Assembly (NCBI RefSeq): GCF_017497985.1 | Contig: NZ_JAGDFV010000030.1 | Location: forward strand, 1 to 35,638 | DNA length: 35,638 nt | Direction: 5' to 3' | Source: Meiothermus sp. CFH 77666 | GTDB taxonomy: Bacteria; Deinococcota; Deinococci; Deinococcales; Thermaceae | Shown here: piece by piece, positions 24,571-32,259 of the stretch | Position numbering within the stretch: position 1 is the stretch's first letter | Layout of the letters: every line of letters starts with the position of its first letter | Notes under the pieces: generated by a model | What the model was told of the DNA's origin: nothing | Seen by the model: the letters and a program-made list of their open reading frames with translations, nothing else | The model's database searches: none | Made by a program: the position numbers and the translations under genes

Positions 24571-24598
24571 GTGTGGGCCCTAGCGGGCCTTAGCACAC
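24571..24598 (-). terminator. Hairpin after the CARF-HEPN gene
   Basis: GTGTG-GGCCC-TAGC-GGGCC-TTAG-CACAC (shown on the plus strand) forms a two-part stem just after the stop of the 24630-25838 gene. There is no T run, so it may be a weak terminator or the outer stem of the riboswitch. Confidence 0.35.
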
Positions 24599-24629
24599 CC
24601 TACACCCAGAACCCCCACCCCATCAAGCC

Positions 24630-25838
24630 CTAAAAAGCAGGCCAGGCCGGGGCAGGCTCGAGGCCCAGGCCCCGCAGGTAGGCCTGCAAACCCTCGAGGG
24701 CCTCCGGCTTAACCGGCTTGATTCCGTGGGCCAGGATGCTCTGGTGCCGCTGTTGCAGCAAGCCCTGGAGCTGGTTTGAGTAATCGCCGTACAGGCGCTG
24801 GGCCAGGGTTCCGCTATGGCCCAGGCGGCTGTCCATTTCAAAAATTAGCCCAAGAGCTTCCTTCAGGCCGGGCGCTTTGCGACCTGCAAACTCTCGGAGC
24901 GAGTCGGGGTAGGTAGAAGCCTGTCGCAGCTCAATGCCGGTGCGCTCGTACAGGTCGGCCTCGGCAGCCAGCTCCACCGCTCGGTAGAGCCTGGCCAGGG
25001 CGTCGTCGTAGCGCCCCCGCGCCACCCGCCGCTCGGCATTGGCAAGCAAGTCCGAGAGCAAAGCACGGGTGGGCTTACCTTCTTTGTCCAAAATCTGGCG
25101 CAGGCGGGCCTGGGCCTCCTGCAGCCCCTCCAGCACCCGCACCTTGGCCCCGTGCCCCCAGGCTTCGGCAATGGTCAGGGCGGGCTCGAGGTGCGCCTCC
25201 AGCTTCTGCCAGGCCGCCTTATGGCGAAACAGATCCCAGTGCAGCATGGCCTCCGCCACCCCTTTCAGGTGGGTATAAAAGCGCTGCTCCGAGGGGGTCA
25301 GGGGCCGGGCCAGCAGCTCGCTCAAAAAGTCCTGAGCGGCAATGAAGTCGGCCCCATTCCAGGCCCGCCGAAAGCCCTCCCACTCCCGCAGGCCGTAGCG
25401 CTGGGTGGGGTCTTCCAGCAGGCGTATGCGCTCACTGCCGCTCACCACCCGCCCCTGGGCGTCGCGCTGGCTGCCGCCCACATAGCTAAAGGTCACTCCC
25501 TTTCCGCTCAAGGCCAGGGTAAGGCCCGCCACCATGGTTTTGGTGCCCCCGGAAATATCCGCCAGGATGGGCCTTCCATCCCACTCGAGGGCTTTTTGCA
25601 GGGCCTCAATGCCCTTGCGGTAGGCTTCGTTCAGGTCTTCGTGGTCGCTGATGAGCAGGGTATGGTGATTGAACTGGCCGCCGTACCGCTTGAGCAAATC
25701 GCCCGCTACCGGATAGCTCGACTGGCTCGCCACAAAAACCACCCCCTTGAGCGGCGCGTGTTCGGTCAGGGCGAACTCGAGCGGCTCGAGGGTCTGCCCT
25801 ACGGTTAGGATCAGCACTTTGTGGGTCTGGGTTTCCAT
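24630..25838 (-). CDS. CARF-HEPN CRISPR ancillary protein (TIGR02710/Csm6-like)
   Basis: This 402-residue cytoplasmic protein has an N-terminal CARF domain. Strand LILTVGQT is followed by the ligand-loop motif ADISGGTKTM (about residues 93-102). The C-terminal half is helical and ends in a HEPN RNase motif, R364-H-x5-H371 (QRHQSILAHG). Such proteins are non-specific RNases switched on by cyclic oligoadenylate made by Cas10 in type III systems. It lies beyond the leader-distal end of the array, with TATACC (25850-25845) 6 nt before the ATG, so it has its own leaderless promoter. It is paralogous in layout to the 30051-31517 gene. Confidence 0.85.
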   Translation of the reverse strand: METQTHKVLILTVGQTLEPLEFALTEHAPLKGVVFVASQSSYPVAGDLLKRYGGQFNHHTLLISDHEDLNEAYRKGIEALQKALEWDGRPILADISGGTKTMVAGLTLALSGKGVTFSYVGGSQRDAQGRVVSGSERIRLLEDPTQRYGLREWEGFRRAWNGADFIAAQDFLSELLARPLTPSEQRFYTHLKGVAEAMLHWDLFRHKAAWQKLEAHLEPALTIAEAWGHGAKVRVLEGLQEAQARLRQILDKEGKPTRALLSDLLANAERRVARGRYDDALARLYRAVELAAEADLYERTGIELRQASTYPDSLREFAGRKAPGLKEALGLIFEMDSRLGHSGTLAQRLYGDYSNQLQGLLQQRHQSILAHGIKPVKPEALEGLQAYLRGLGLEPAPAWPAF

Positions 25839-25921
25839 ATCTCAGGTATACCAAATAACCAACCCCCCAGGCCCAAAAATCAACCCCTACCCCTGGGGCC
25901 TTGCCAGCGCAAGTTTCACCG

Positions 25922-26032
25922 CCCGCGCCACCCCTACGGGGCTATTTGTTTGCGACACGGAAAGCGACTTCGTGGCTCTCTTTGAGAGCCGGGAAGAGTT
26001 GCAATCCCCTTACGGGGCTATTTTTTTGCGAC
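25922..26032 (-). CRISPR. Leader-distal end of the CRISPR array (two repeats, one spacer)
   Basis: A perfect 35-nt repeat lies at 25998-26032 and a degenerate one, conserved mainly in its right two-thirds, at 25922-25956, with a 41-nt spacer between. A decayed repeat is usual at the end far from the leader. Orientation matches the main array at 27349-28425. The two parts are separated by 1316 bp of foreign genes. Confidence 0.9.
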
Positions 26033-26401
26033 CATCTGGTAGCGGAATCGGTCTGTGAGCCGCTTCAGGTTGTAGGCCCCGGTCTTGGCCCCGTGAACTT
26101 CCAGACCAGCCCGTTGCAGCTCTTCAGCAAACTGAAGCGAAATGAAGGCCAGCCGCCCGACCCGGCCCACCTTGTAGGCCACTACTGCATCAAACATGTC
26201 CGCCCTAACATCTGCCAGAAGCCGGTCAAAACCGGCCCGGCTGGGGTTGGCCCTCGAGTCCACCTCCTGGTAGGTAGCCACCAACTCACCGCCCTGGGCT
26301 GTCACATACCTGCGGTTGGACTCTTCCTGCACCGTAGGGCCGTAGCGAGTGGCCTGGGGGGGCCGATGCTGACCCGGATGTATTGGGCAAATCGCTTCAT
26401 G
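26018..26401 (-). pseudogene. Serine recombinase fragment, frameshifted and truncated by a CRISPR repeat
   Basis: From the ATG at 26401 the frame reads MKRFAQYIRVS, with the catalytic Ser of resolvases (YxRVS). It is broken at a run of seven C (26356-26362). One base over it continues QATRYGPTVQEESNRRY, GGELVATYQEVDSRANPSR and AGFDRLLADV...FDAVVAYKVGRVGR, the resolvase catalytic domain. It ends RYQMVAKK, where the last residues and the TAG are supplied by the repeat at 25998-26032. The DNA-binding C-terminus is missing. Confidence 0.85.
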
Positions 26402-26414
26402 CTACACTGACCTC

Positions 26415-26657
26415 ATGGTGGTACTGCTGCCCGAAAAACTGGGCAAAAAGATTTCTGACCTCAAAAGGGCCAAAGGGAAGGGTTGGGAAAAAGAACTGGC
26501 CAGAGCTATAGACGTCATTCTGGCCGAAGACTTACTGCTTACCCCACCCGCCACAGAGCGAAAAAGGGCAGTCAAGGCGTTGGGCAAAGTGGCCGACCGA
26601 ATCAGCAAACGAATCAACCTGAGCGACGCCGAAATAGTTGCTCGAATCAAAAAGTGA
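26415..26657 (+). CDS. Putative antitoxin partner of a PIN toxin
   Basis: This 80-residue basic, helical protein (KISDLKRAKGKGWEKELARA, then KVADRISKRINLSDAE) has no recognised DNA-binding motif. TACACT (26403-26408) lies 6 nt before the ATG, suggesting a leaderless promoter divergent from the recombinase remnant. Its TGA overlaps the PIN gene's ATG by one base. Size and coupling fit an antitoxin. Confidence 0.65.
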   Translation: MVVLLPEKLGKKISDLKRAKGKGWEKELARAIDVILAEDLLLTPPATERKRAVKALGKVADRISKRINLSDAEIVARIKK

Positions 26658-27070
26658 TGCGTGTAGTGCTGGATACCAACGTATTTGTGTCCAGCCTGCT
26701 GTCTAAACCGGGAAGCATTACGCGTCGTATCCGCAAAGCCTGGGAAAAAGGTGCTTTTGAAGTTTGCACCTCTGAGTACCAAATTGCAGAAATACGGCGA
26801 ATCCTGAACCAAAAGTTCGGAAACTTGATCGCCCCTAACGAACGCGCCCAACTGATAGCGGAAATACGCAAAGCCTGCCTTGTGATAAAACCCAAACAAA
26901 GGCGCGGCCTTTCCAAAGACGACGATGACAGCCCACTGCTCGACTTGGCTATAGAAGCACGCGCACAATACATGGTAAGTGGAGACGAGCATATGGTTTC
27001 GGTCAAGCATAAGCGTCTAAAAATCCTCACTCCAGCACAATTTTTGAAGCAAATCAAAAAATCGTTGTAG
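26657..27070 (+). CDS. PIN-domain toxin, TIGR00305-like
   Basis: This 137-residue protein has the PIN nuclease acidic set: D6 in MRVVLDTNVFVSSLL, Glu in SEYQIAEIRRIL (about 45), Asp in DDDSPLLDLA (about 95) and SGDEHM (about 112). PIN toxins cleave RNA. It is translationally coupled to the putative antitoxin. Both genes have lower GC than their neighbours, which supports recent transfer. The whole pair lies between two pieces of a CRISPR array. Confidence 0.85.
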   Translation: MRVVLDTNVFVSSLLSKPGSITRRIRKAWEKGAFEVCTSEYQIAEIRRILNQKFGNLIAPNERAQLIAEIRKACLVIKPKQRRGLSKDDDDSPLLDLAIEARAQYMVSGDEHMVSVKHKRLKILTPAQFLKQIKKSL

Positions 27071-27071
27071 C

Positions 27072-27348
27072 CTACCCCCTCAAAAACCGACCAATCGCCA
27101 CCCCTACCACGGTGCTGCCCTCTGAACCCTCGAATGCGGCCCGGTAAGCCCCGTTATTGTTGCCCAGCAGTAGTAAGCCGTTTTCCACCCCCAGATAGCG
27201 CTTGATCACCACACCGTCGCCCGCCAACCACACCGCCGCTACCTTGCCGCGCTCAGGCAGGCCGTCGCGGTAGCAGATGACCAGGGTGCCATCATCGGCG
27301 TAGCCCTGCATGGAGTCGCCGCGCACCCGCACCACGAATAGCCGTGAG
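27072..27348 (-). pseudogene. S24 (LexA/CI-like) peptidase domain, N-terminus missing
   Basis: The frame reads RLFVVRVRGDSMQGYADDGT, with the catalytic Ser (GDSM) of S24 peptidases, then VVIKRYL with the catalytic Lys. The rest of the fold follows (LLGNNNGAY, VVGVAIGRFLRG). Upstream the frame runs directly into the CRISPR repeat at 27349-27383 and stops there, so the DNA-binding N-terminal domain is lost. A GTG at 27335 could start a shorter product. It probably derives from a phage or plasmid repressor. Confidence 0.75.
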
Positions 27349-28425
27349 GTTGCGATCCCCTTACGGGGCTATTTTTTTGCGACCTGCCCAACGGTGGCTG
27401 GGTGCGATACACCGTAGTCGGCCAGTTGCAATCCCCTTACGGGGCTATTTTTTTGCGACAAGACTCAAGGCGGTAGAAACCGCCTTTGATGAATACTTTG
27501 GTTGCAATCCCCTTACGGGGCTATTTTTTTGCGACCCAAGGAAGAAGCTCTGGGAATGATCCGCGAGGCCATCGTTGCAATCCCCTTACGGGGCTATTTT
27601 TTTGCGACATCAGGGCCCTCACCCGTTCATAGTCTTTCCCCACGAAGTTGCAATCCCCTTACGGGGCTATTTTTTTGCGACGTTGGCAGGGGCCTCCGCC
27701 ACCCTCGTGGTGGAGGATGAGTTGCAATCCCCTTACGGGGCTATTTTTTTGCGACCGGAGTTGTTCGGCCCCGTATGGGGCCCACAGCTCCGGGGGTTGC
27801 AATCCCCTTACGGGGCTATTTTTTTGCGACGTCTACGTGCTGCACACCACGTCTTTTTTCTACAAGGTGTTGCAATCCCCTTACGGGGCTATTTTTTTGC
27901 GACAGGAAATCATCGGGGCAGCCTCTTTGGCTGCCCCGTTCTGTTGCAATCCCCTTACGGGGCTATTTTTTTGCGACATGGTGTATGTAACCATTCCCCC
28001 CAGGGCCTTTTCCAGGGTTGCAATCCCCTTACGGGGCTATTTTTTTGCGACCGGGTGGTCAAGGACGGCGTTCTTGACTACTTCGAGGACATGTTGCAAT
28101 CCCCTTACGGGGCTATTTTTTTGCGACCCCAGAACGAGGAAATCATCGGGGCAGCCTCTTTGGCGTTGCAATCCCCTTACGGGGCTATTTTTTTGCGACT
28201 AGAGACCCCCGTGTGCGGGGATGTCGTTCGCCTGCTGGTTGGGGTTGCAATCCCCTTACGGGGCTATTTTTTTGCGACTAGCCCTGGCGGGTAATCCAGG
28301 GCAGAGGTAAAACATGGAAGTTGCAATCCCCTTACGGGGCTATTTTTTTGCGACTGTAATGTTGCGCCCACGAGCATCCACCATTCCCGAGTTGCAATCC
28401 CCTTACGGGGCTATTTTTTTGCGAC
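27349..28425 (-). CRISPR. Type III-B-like CRISPR array, 15 repeats and 14 spacers
   Basis: Fifteen 35-nt repeats start at 27349, 27425, 27501, 27574, 27647, 27721, 27796, 27869, 27943, 28017, 28093, 28165, 28244, 28320 and 28391. All are identical except the first, which has one A-to-G change. Spacers are 41, 41, 38, 38, 39, 40, 38, 39, 39, 41, 37, 44, 41 and 36 nt. On the minus strand the repeat has the palindrome CCCCGTAAGGGG and ends ATTGCAAC, the usual 8-nt crRNA 5' handle, so transcription is leftward from the leader at the right. Cas6 (31471-32259) is the likely processing nuclease. Confidence 0.98.
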
Positions 28426-28489
28426 AGCATACCCCGTTAAGTGCCGTTCTGTAAAGGGCTCTCGAGGGGGGTATTTATGAGAACTACCA

Positions 28490-28516
28490 GTTATCCACAG
28501 GTTGCCTGTGGATAAC
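28490..28516. promoter_or_regulatory. Perfect 12-bp inverted repeat with two consensus DnaA boxes
   Basis: GTTATCCACAGG, a 3-nt TTG centre, then CCTGTGGATAAC. Each arm contains the consensus DnaA box TTATCCACA (28491-28499 and, inverted, 28507-28515). It lies 65 bp from the leader-proximal repeat. Confidence 0.8.
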
Positions 28517-28590
28517 TCTCCAAAAAGTGCGGTTTGTTGCGATGGATACTTACAAAGTTGCACTTTTGGATTTTTTGTGGCGGTACTGTG

Positions 28591-28619
28591 CGATAAGCAT
28601 CGCCACAACTTGCTGTCAA
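28591..28619 (-). promoter_or_regulatory. Probable promoter of the CRISPR array
   Basis: On the minus strand a perfect TTGACA (28619-28614) is followed after 17 nt by TTATCG (28596-28591). It points into the array, about 160 bp upstream of the first repeat. Confidence 0.5.
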
Positions 28620-28805
28620 GAAGCGCGTTGGAAAATTCCAACACCATCAGTATAGCATTTTGCGCAAAACATAATGGGTCGTTTGGCCAAAGCGCTTCCA
28701 CAGCGTTGGGGAGGGCATTTGTGGTGTGTTAGCAGAAATGGGCGTGGCTTTGCGATGGGGTTTTTGGCCTGTGAAAGTGGGGTAACGGCAGGTGTAACGG
28801 GGGTT

Positions 28806-29081
28806 TTAGAGAATCAGGTAGTCGGGGTCTTCGGTGAGGCGGCCCTGGCCCAGCACCTCTACCGTGCCCCCAATGGGGTAGATGCGGACGCTATCCTGGG
28901 TGAGATCGGCCTTTTTTTGCAAAAGCCGTTTGAGTTCCTGGAGTTGGGTCGGGTTCAGCCAGCACTCGAACACCGAGAGCTGTACGCGCTCGCCAAAGCT
29001 TTTGAGGGTGTTGGCCACCTTGACCCGGCGGCCATCGTCGGGGATGTCGTAGGCAATGGTGTAAAAACGTTCGGCGGGCAT
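28806..29081 (-). CDS. cas2: CRISPR-associated protein Cas2
   Basis: This 91-residue partner of Cas1 in spacer acquisition has the ferredoxin-like N-terminal strand with the metal-binding Asp (FYTIAYDIPDDGRRVKVANTL) and the following RVQLSVFECWL. The ATG at 29081 is preceded by GGAGGTGAG and lies 1 nt after the cas1 stop. A longer upstream frame overlaps cas1 and is not used. Cas2 is the last gene before the leader. Confidence 0.96.
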   Translation of the reverse strand: MPAERFYTIAYDIPDDGRRVKVANTLKSFGERVQLSVFECWLNPTQLQELKRLLQKKADLTQDSVRIYPIGGTVEVLGQGRLTEDPDYLIL

Positions 29082-29082
29082 C

Positions 29083-30054
29083 TCACCTCCACAGGTAAAA
29101 GGGTGTATAGGGTTCGCGGCCCAGCAAGGCGGCCTTGAGTCGGGCGGCCTGGGTTTCAATAAGCGTCTGGTAGGTTTGGCGGAAGCCCCTGGGGTGCTGG
29201 GCTTCCTGGGCAAAGCGGGCCTCCAGCAAGCGCAAGAGGGTTTTGCGGCCGGCGTCGTTCAGGTACACACCGCCACCTTTGGCCTCGCTGTGCTTTTGGG
29301 GGTGAAGCTCGGCCCGCAAAAACGCCCCTACCACCACGGCGTCTACCACCGGAACCCGAAACTCCTCCATCAGGTCGAAGGCCAGTGCTGCCGCCCGGCG
29401 GCCCTCGGCGTGCAGCAGGCCGAGTTCGGGGTGCAGCCCGGCCAGGTGCAAAGCCAGCAGGGTGCGGCCCAGGAGCACCATGTAGCCATATGAGAGGGCC
29501 GCATTCACGGCGTCGGTGGGGGGGCGGCGGTTGCGCCCGGTAAAGCCAAAGGGCGACAGGGCCTGTTGCAGGCCGCCGAAGTAGGCCCTGGCGGCATTGC
29601 CCTCTGCGCCCCGGAGGGCCTGCAGGTGGGCAACCTGGGGCAGGGCCTCCAGGGCTGCTCGCAGTTCCTGAAGGTGGGGCGCTACCAGGAACTGCCGGGC
29701 CAGGCGCTCCAGCACCGAGATGGCCGAACGCAGCTTGCCCTCGACAAACCCCAGGGCCAGGGGCAGGGGGTTGAGCTGGGCCTGTAACTGGGCCCGCAGC
29801 ACCTCCGGGGGCAGGCTCTGGGGGGCGGTGGCCTGGCCGTAGAGCTGGCCTTCCAGGGTGGCGTACAGTACCGGGACTTCCTGCCGGAGTAAAAAGGCCA
29901 GGGCCGGGGTGGTGAGGCGCACATTGCCCCAGACCACCACCCCCCGCACCTTGCGGGCCGGGAGCTGGGCCAGGGTTTGTTCGTCCAGCTCCACCAGCAA
30001 GCGGCCCTGGCGTAGGCGCAGGGTGGCGGATTGCTCGGTGAGGTGGAGGGTCAT
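29083..30054 (-). CDS. cas1: CRISPR-associated endonuclease Cas1
   Basis: This 323-residue integrase for new spacers has all metal ligands: E151 in LRGAEGNAARAYF, H215 in LGLLHAEGR and D227 in AFDLMEEFR. The N-terminal beta domain (LPARKVRGVVVWGNVRLTTPAL) is intact. The ATG overlaps the TGA of the CARF-HEPN gene (ATGA). Together with cas2 it makes a complete adaptation module next to the leader. Confidence 0.97.
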   Translation of the reverse strand: MTLHLTEQSATLRLRQGRLLVELDEQTLAQLPARKVRGVVVWGNVRLTTPALAFLLRQEVPVLYATLEGQLYGQATAPQSLPPEVLRAQLQAQLNPLPLALGFVEGKLRSAISVLERLARQFLVAPHLQELRAALEALPQVAHLQALRGAEGNAARAYFGGLQQALSPFGFTGRNRRPPTDAVNAALSYGYMVLLGRTLLALHLAGLHPELGLLHAEGRRAAALAFDLMEEFRVPVVDAVVVGAFLRAELHPQKHSEAKGGGVYLNDAGRKTLLRLLEARFAQEAQHPRGFRQTYQTLIETQAARLKAALLGREPYTPFYLWR

Positions 30055-31517
30055 GCAAGGGGAATCGGATTGTATGCCACCTGGGGTAGCACTCCTTTTT
30101 CCACTAGCGCTTGTAATACGTGGACAAGATCGTCCGCCATACCCTGTTTGGGCGGCTCAAACCCATGTGCAAATACCGAGCTGTTGCGGGCCTTTGCCAG
30201 ACCCACCAGTTTGTTGGGGTTGACTGCCAGGGTAGCCTCATCCCCCAGGGCTCTAAGCAGGAAGAAAGCAGTGACAAAGTCTACGGCTGTCTTCTGTTCC
30301 AGCTTTTCCTCAGATTTCAGACCCGCCTTCGCGCGTTCAGCTTGATATTTGTTTTGCAAATCCTCGAGGCTCATCTGAACCGTCTCGCAAAGTTTTTGGT
30401 AGTCGGGTTTGGCGGTATCCAAGCCCCTCAGGGCCAAGCGGTGCTGCAAGAAGAACTCGAGGGCCCGGTAGCGGAGCAACACGGCTTCGGCAATACGGCC
30501 TGCATCGAGCCGACGCGTGGCCATGAAGTCGAGAGCAGCCAGCGTCCAAGCCGCCGTTGTTGGCTCGGCAAGTGGGGCTATGCTCCGTTCTTTGCCGGAC
30601 AGCGCATCCGCAAGCCGAATAACGGCCTCGAGCCCCTCTTTTTGGGCGGCAATTGCGTCCGTGTACTTGGCAAGGGGGCTTTGTTTGTATGGGTGCTTTT
30701 GTAAAAGATTGAGCAGCTCCTCTAGCTTTGCTTTCGCCTGTGCAAACTGCGCGGAATCCAAGGACTCGTAAGCCTCCGACAAAACCGCCTCGAGGCTGTG
30801 CGCCTTATCTTCTCGCTCCGCTGCTTGGATAAAGTTCTTTTTTGCCCGTGAAAAATCCCCTTGCAAATACGCTTCCTTAGCACGGTTACAGAGCCAGTCG
30901 GGTATTACATCACGGGGATTCTCGAGGCGCTTCAAGAACTCGGTTCCGGCTACCGGGCGGCGAAGTTGTTCGTCGTACTCTTCGTTGTCCACATAGTAAA
31001 CATGCGCTACCCGACCTTCTTCTGCTAACGAAAAGGCAAACATAGCCAGCCCCGAAACCATGGCTTTGGTACCCCCAGTCGGGTCAAAAGCAACGGGTTC
31101 GGCTGGATTGATTCGGTCTACTTGCTCCCGCACTTGCCTGTAGATGTCCTCTGGGTCGCTGCGGCTTACCAAGAGGGGTTTGACGCGATCAACACCCCAA
31201 CCCAACTCGGAGCGGATCCGTTCGCAAAGTTTTTCGGTGTCTTTGGTGTGCAACAAATACACCTTCTCAGCGTCTAGCGCTCGAGCAGAAAGGATAACAG
31301 GCTCTGGCGTTGTCCCTACTGTATGGAAGGAAGCCGCATACCGCTCTTGTCCTCGGTCGGTAAAACCCTCTTTAGTAAGGGGCCAGATTTGTGTTTCGTA
31401 CAGCTCTTTAGCTTCTTTGGCCTGAGGAGACGGCTCCGCTCGGTTTGCGTTTGTCTGGCCCAAGAGGCTCTTATACCGAGTCCAAAGCTCCCGCAGTTGC
31501 TCCTTCTTTCGGTTCAT
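30051..31517 (-). CDS. Second CARF-HEPN CRISPR ancillary protein (TIGR02710/Csm6-like)
   Basis: The ATG at 31517 gives 488 residues; GGGAGGACTG just before it, inside the end of cas6, supports this start. Residues 1-60 are an extra basic helical stretch. The CARF domain has the ligand motif AFDPTGGTKAM (about 143-153). The helical C-terminal half ends in a HEPN motif, R444-N-x5-H451 (ARNSSVFAHG). The likely role is cyclic-oligoadenylate-activated RNase during type III interference. It sits between cas6 (47-nt overlap) and cas1 (4-nt overlap). It is diverged from the 24630-25838 protein. Confidence 0.85.
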   Translation of the reverse strand: MNRKKEQLRELWTRYKSLLGQTNANRAEPSPQAKEAKELYETQIWPLTKEGFTDRGQERYAASFHTVGTTPEPVILSARALDAEKVYLLHTKDTEKLCERIRSELGWGVDRVKPLLVSRSDPEDIYRQVREQVDRINPAEPVAFDPTGGTKAMVSGLAMFAFSLAEEGRVAHVYYVDNEEYDEQLRRPVAGTEFLKRLENPRDVIPDWLCNRAKEAYLQGDFSRAKKNFIQAAEREDKAHSLEAVLSEAYESLDSAQFAQAKAKLEELLNLLQKHPYKQSPLAKYTDAIAAQKEGLEAVIRLADALSGKERSIAPLAEPTTAAWTLAALDFMATRRLDAGRIAEAVLLRYRALEFFLQHRLALRGLDTAKPDYQKLCETVQMSLEDLQNKYQAERAKAGLKSEEKLEQKTAVDFVTAFFLLRALGDEATLAVNPNKLVGLAKARNSSVFAHGFEPPKQGMADDLVHVLQALVEKGVLPQVAYNPIPLA

Positions 31518-32259
31518 CAGTCCTCCCACTGTCTCGCAAAGGGTCAAACCCCCGCACCCGCCCAAACCCCAGACTGGTCTTGGCCCCCACTCCGGCGTAA
31601 AAGGCAAACCGCCCCAGGGCTTGCATCCACTGGGTCTCCACCGGACTGGCGGCGGGCAGGTAGTAGACCACCCGCCCCACAAAGCCCACCCCACGCTCGT
31701 CGGGGTTGGGCCTTATGGCCTGGGTATGGCCCTGGAAACGGGCGATGGTCATGCGCTCCCAGCTTTCCTGGAGTTCCTCGGGCACCCTGGCGGGGGCGAA
31801 GGCGTTCCAGCGCTGGGCCAGGGAGTCGAAAACCAGCTTTGGCTCGGGCAGAGGGTAGCTTTGCCCTTTGCGGCGGAAGAAGGTGGGGCTGGCGAACTGG
31901 AGGCCCAGGCTGGCGCCGGCCTGGCCCTGGAAGAGCCGGGGGTAGCTGCTCACGCTGGCCCAGGGGTGCTCCTCCTGCAACACCGCCGTAACCCGAAACG
32001 GCTCCTTGAGCCGGACGGTCTGGCCCATTAGCCCAAACAGGTGGGGCGAGAGCCGGGCATACAGGCTTTCCTGCAAAATGCCCACCCGCACCCACCAGGC
32101 CCCCTCGTGGCCCCCCAGCGAGAGGCTGAAGGGGTTGGGCTGGGCGCTGTGGAGGTCGGGGTCTATCTGCTTCAGCAGGCCATACACCAGCCCCCGCCAG
32201 CCGTCGGGGTGGGGGCGGGCGGGGCCCTCGAGGGTCAGCACAATCGCAGCGAGAATCAT
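31471..32259 (-). CDS. cas6: CRISPR repeat endoribonuclease Cas6
   Basis: This 262-residue RAMP protein cuts pre-crRNA within the repeat. The N-terminal ferredoxin-like half includes LKQIDPDLHS and a possible catalytic His region. FASPTFFRRKGQSYPLPEP (about 128-146) and the C-terminal Gly-rich loop GVGAKTSLGFGRVRG (about 225-240) are typical of Cas6. About 25 residues after the loop form a polar tail overlapping the next gene. The ATG overlaps the VapC stop by 4 nt. Confidence 0.9.
   Translation of the reverse strand: MILAAIVLTLEGPARPHPDGWRGLVYGLLKQIDPDLHSAQPNPFSLSLGGHEGAWWVRVGILQESLYARLSPHLFGLMGQTVRLKEPFRVTAVLQEEHPWASVSSYPRLFQGQAGASLGLQFASPTFFRRKGQSYPLPEPKLVFDSLAQRWNAFAPARVPEELQESWERMTIARFQGHTQAIRPNPDERGVGFVGRVVYYLPAASPVETQWMQALGRFAFYAGVGAKTSLGFGRVRGFDPLRDSGRTDEPKEGATAGALDSV

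Larger units (their letters stand above)
28426..28669 (-). promoter_or_regulatory. CRISPR leader
   Basis: The AT-richer region between the last repeat and cas2 contains no gene. It holds several palindromes: two inverted DnaA boxes (28490-28516), GTTGGAA-AA-TTCCAAC (28627-28642) and TTTTGCGCAAAA (28658-28669). A promoter reading into the array lies at 28619-28591. The bases from 28670 to 28805 show no further structure I can support. Confidence 0.75.

Noticed and set aside
27344-28294. Open frames of 71-239 codons across the CRISPR array encoding repeated SPYGAIFLR, LTGLFFCD and PLRGYFFAT peptides
   Set aside because: They are translations of the repeat in three frames and have no start signals.
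28674-29138. A 154-codon plus-strand frame opposite cas2 and the leader
   Set aside because: It is antisense to cas2 and has no supporting signal.
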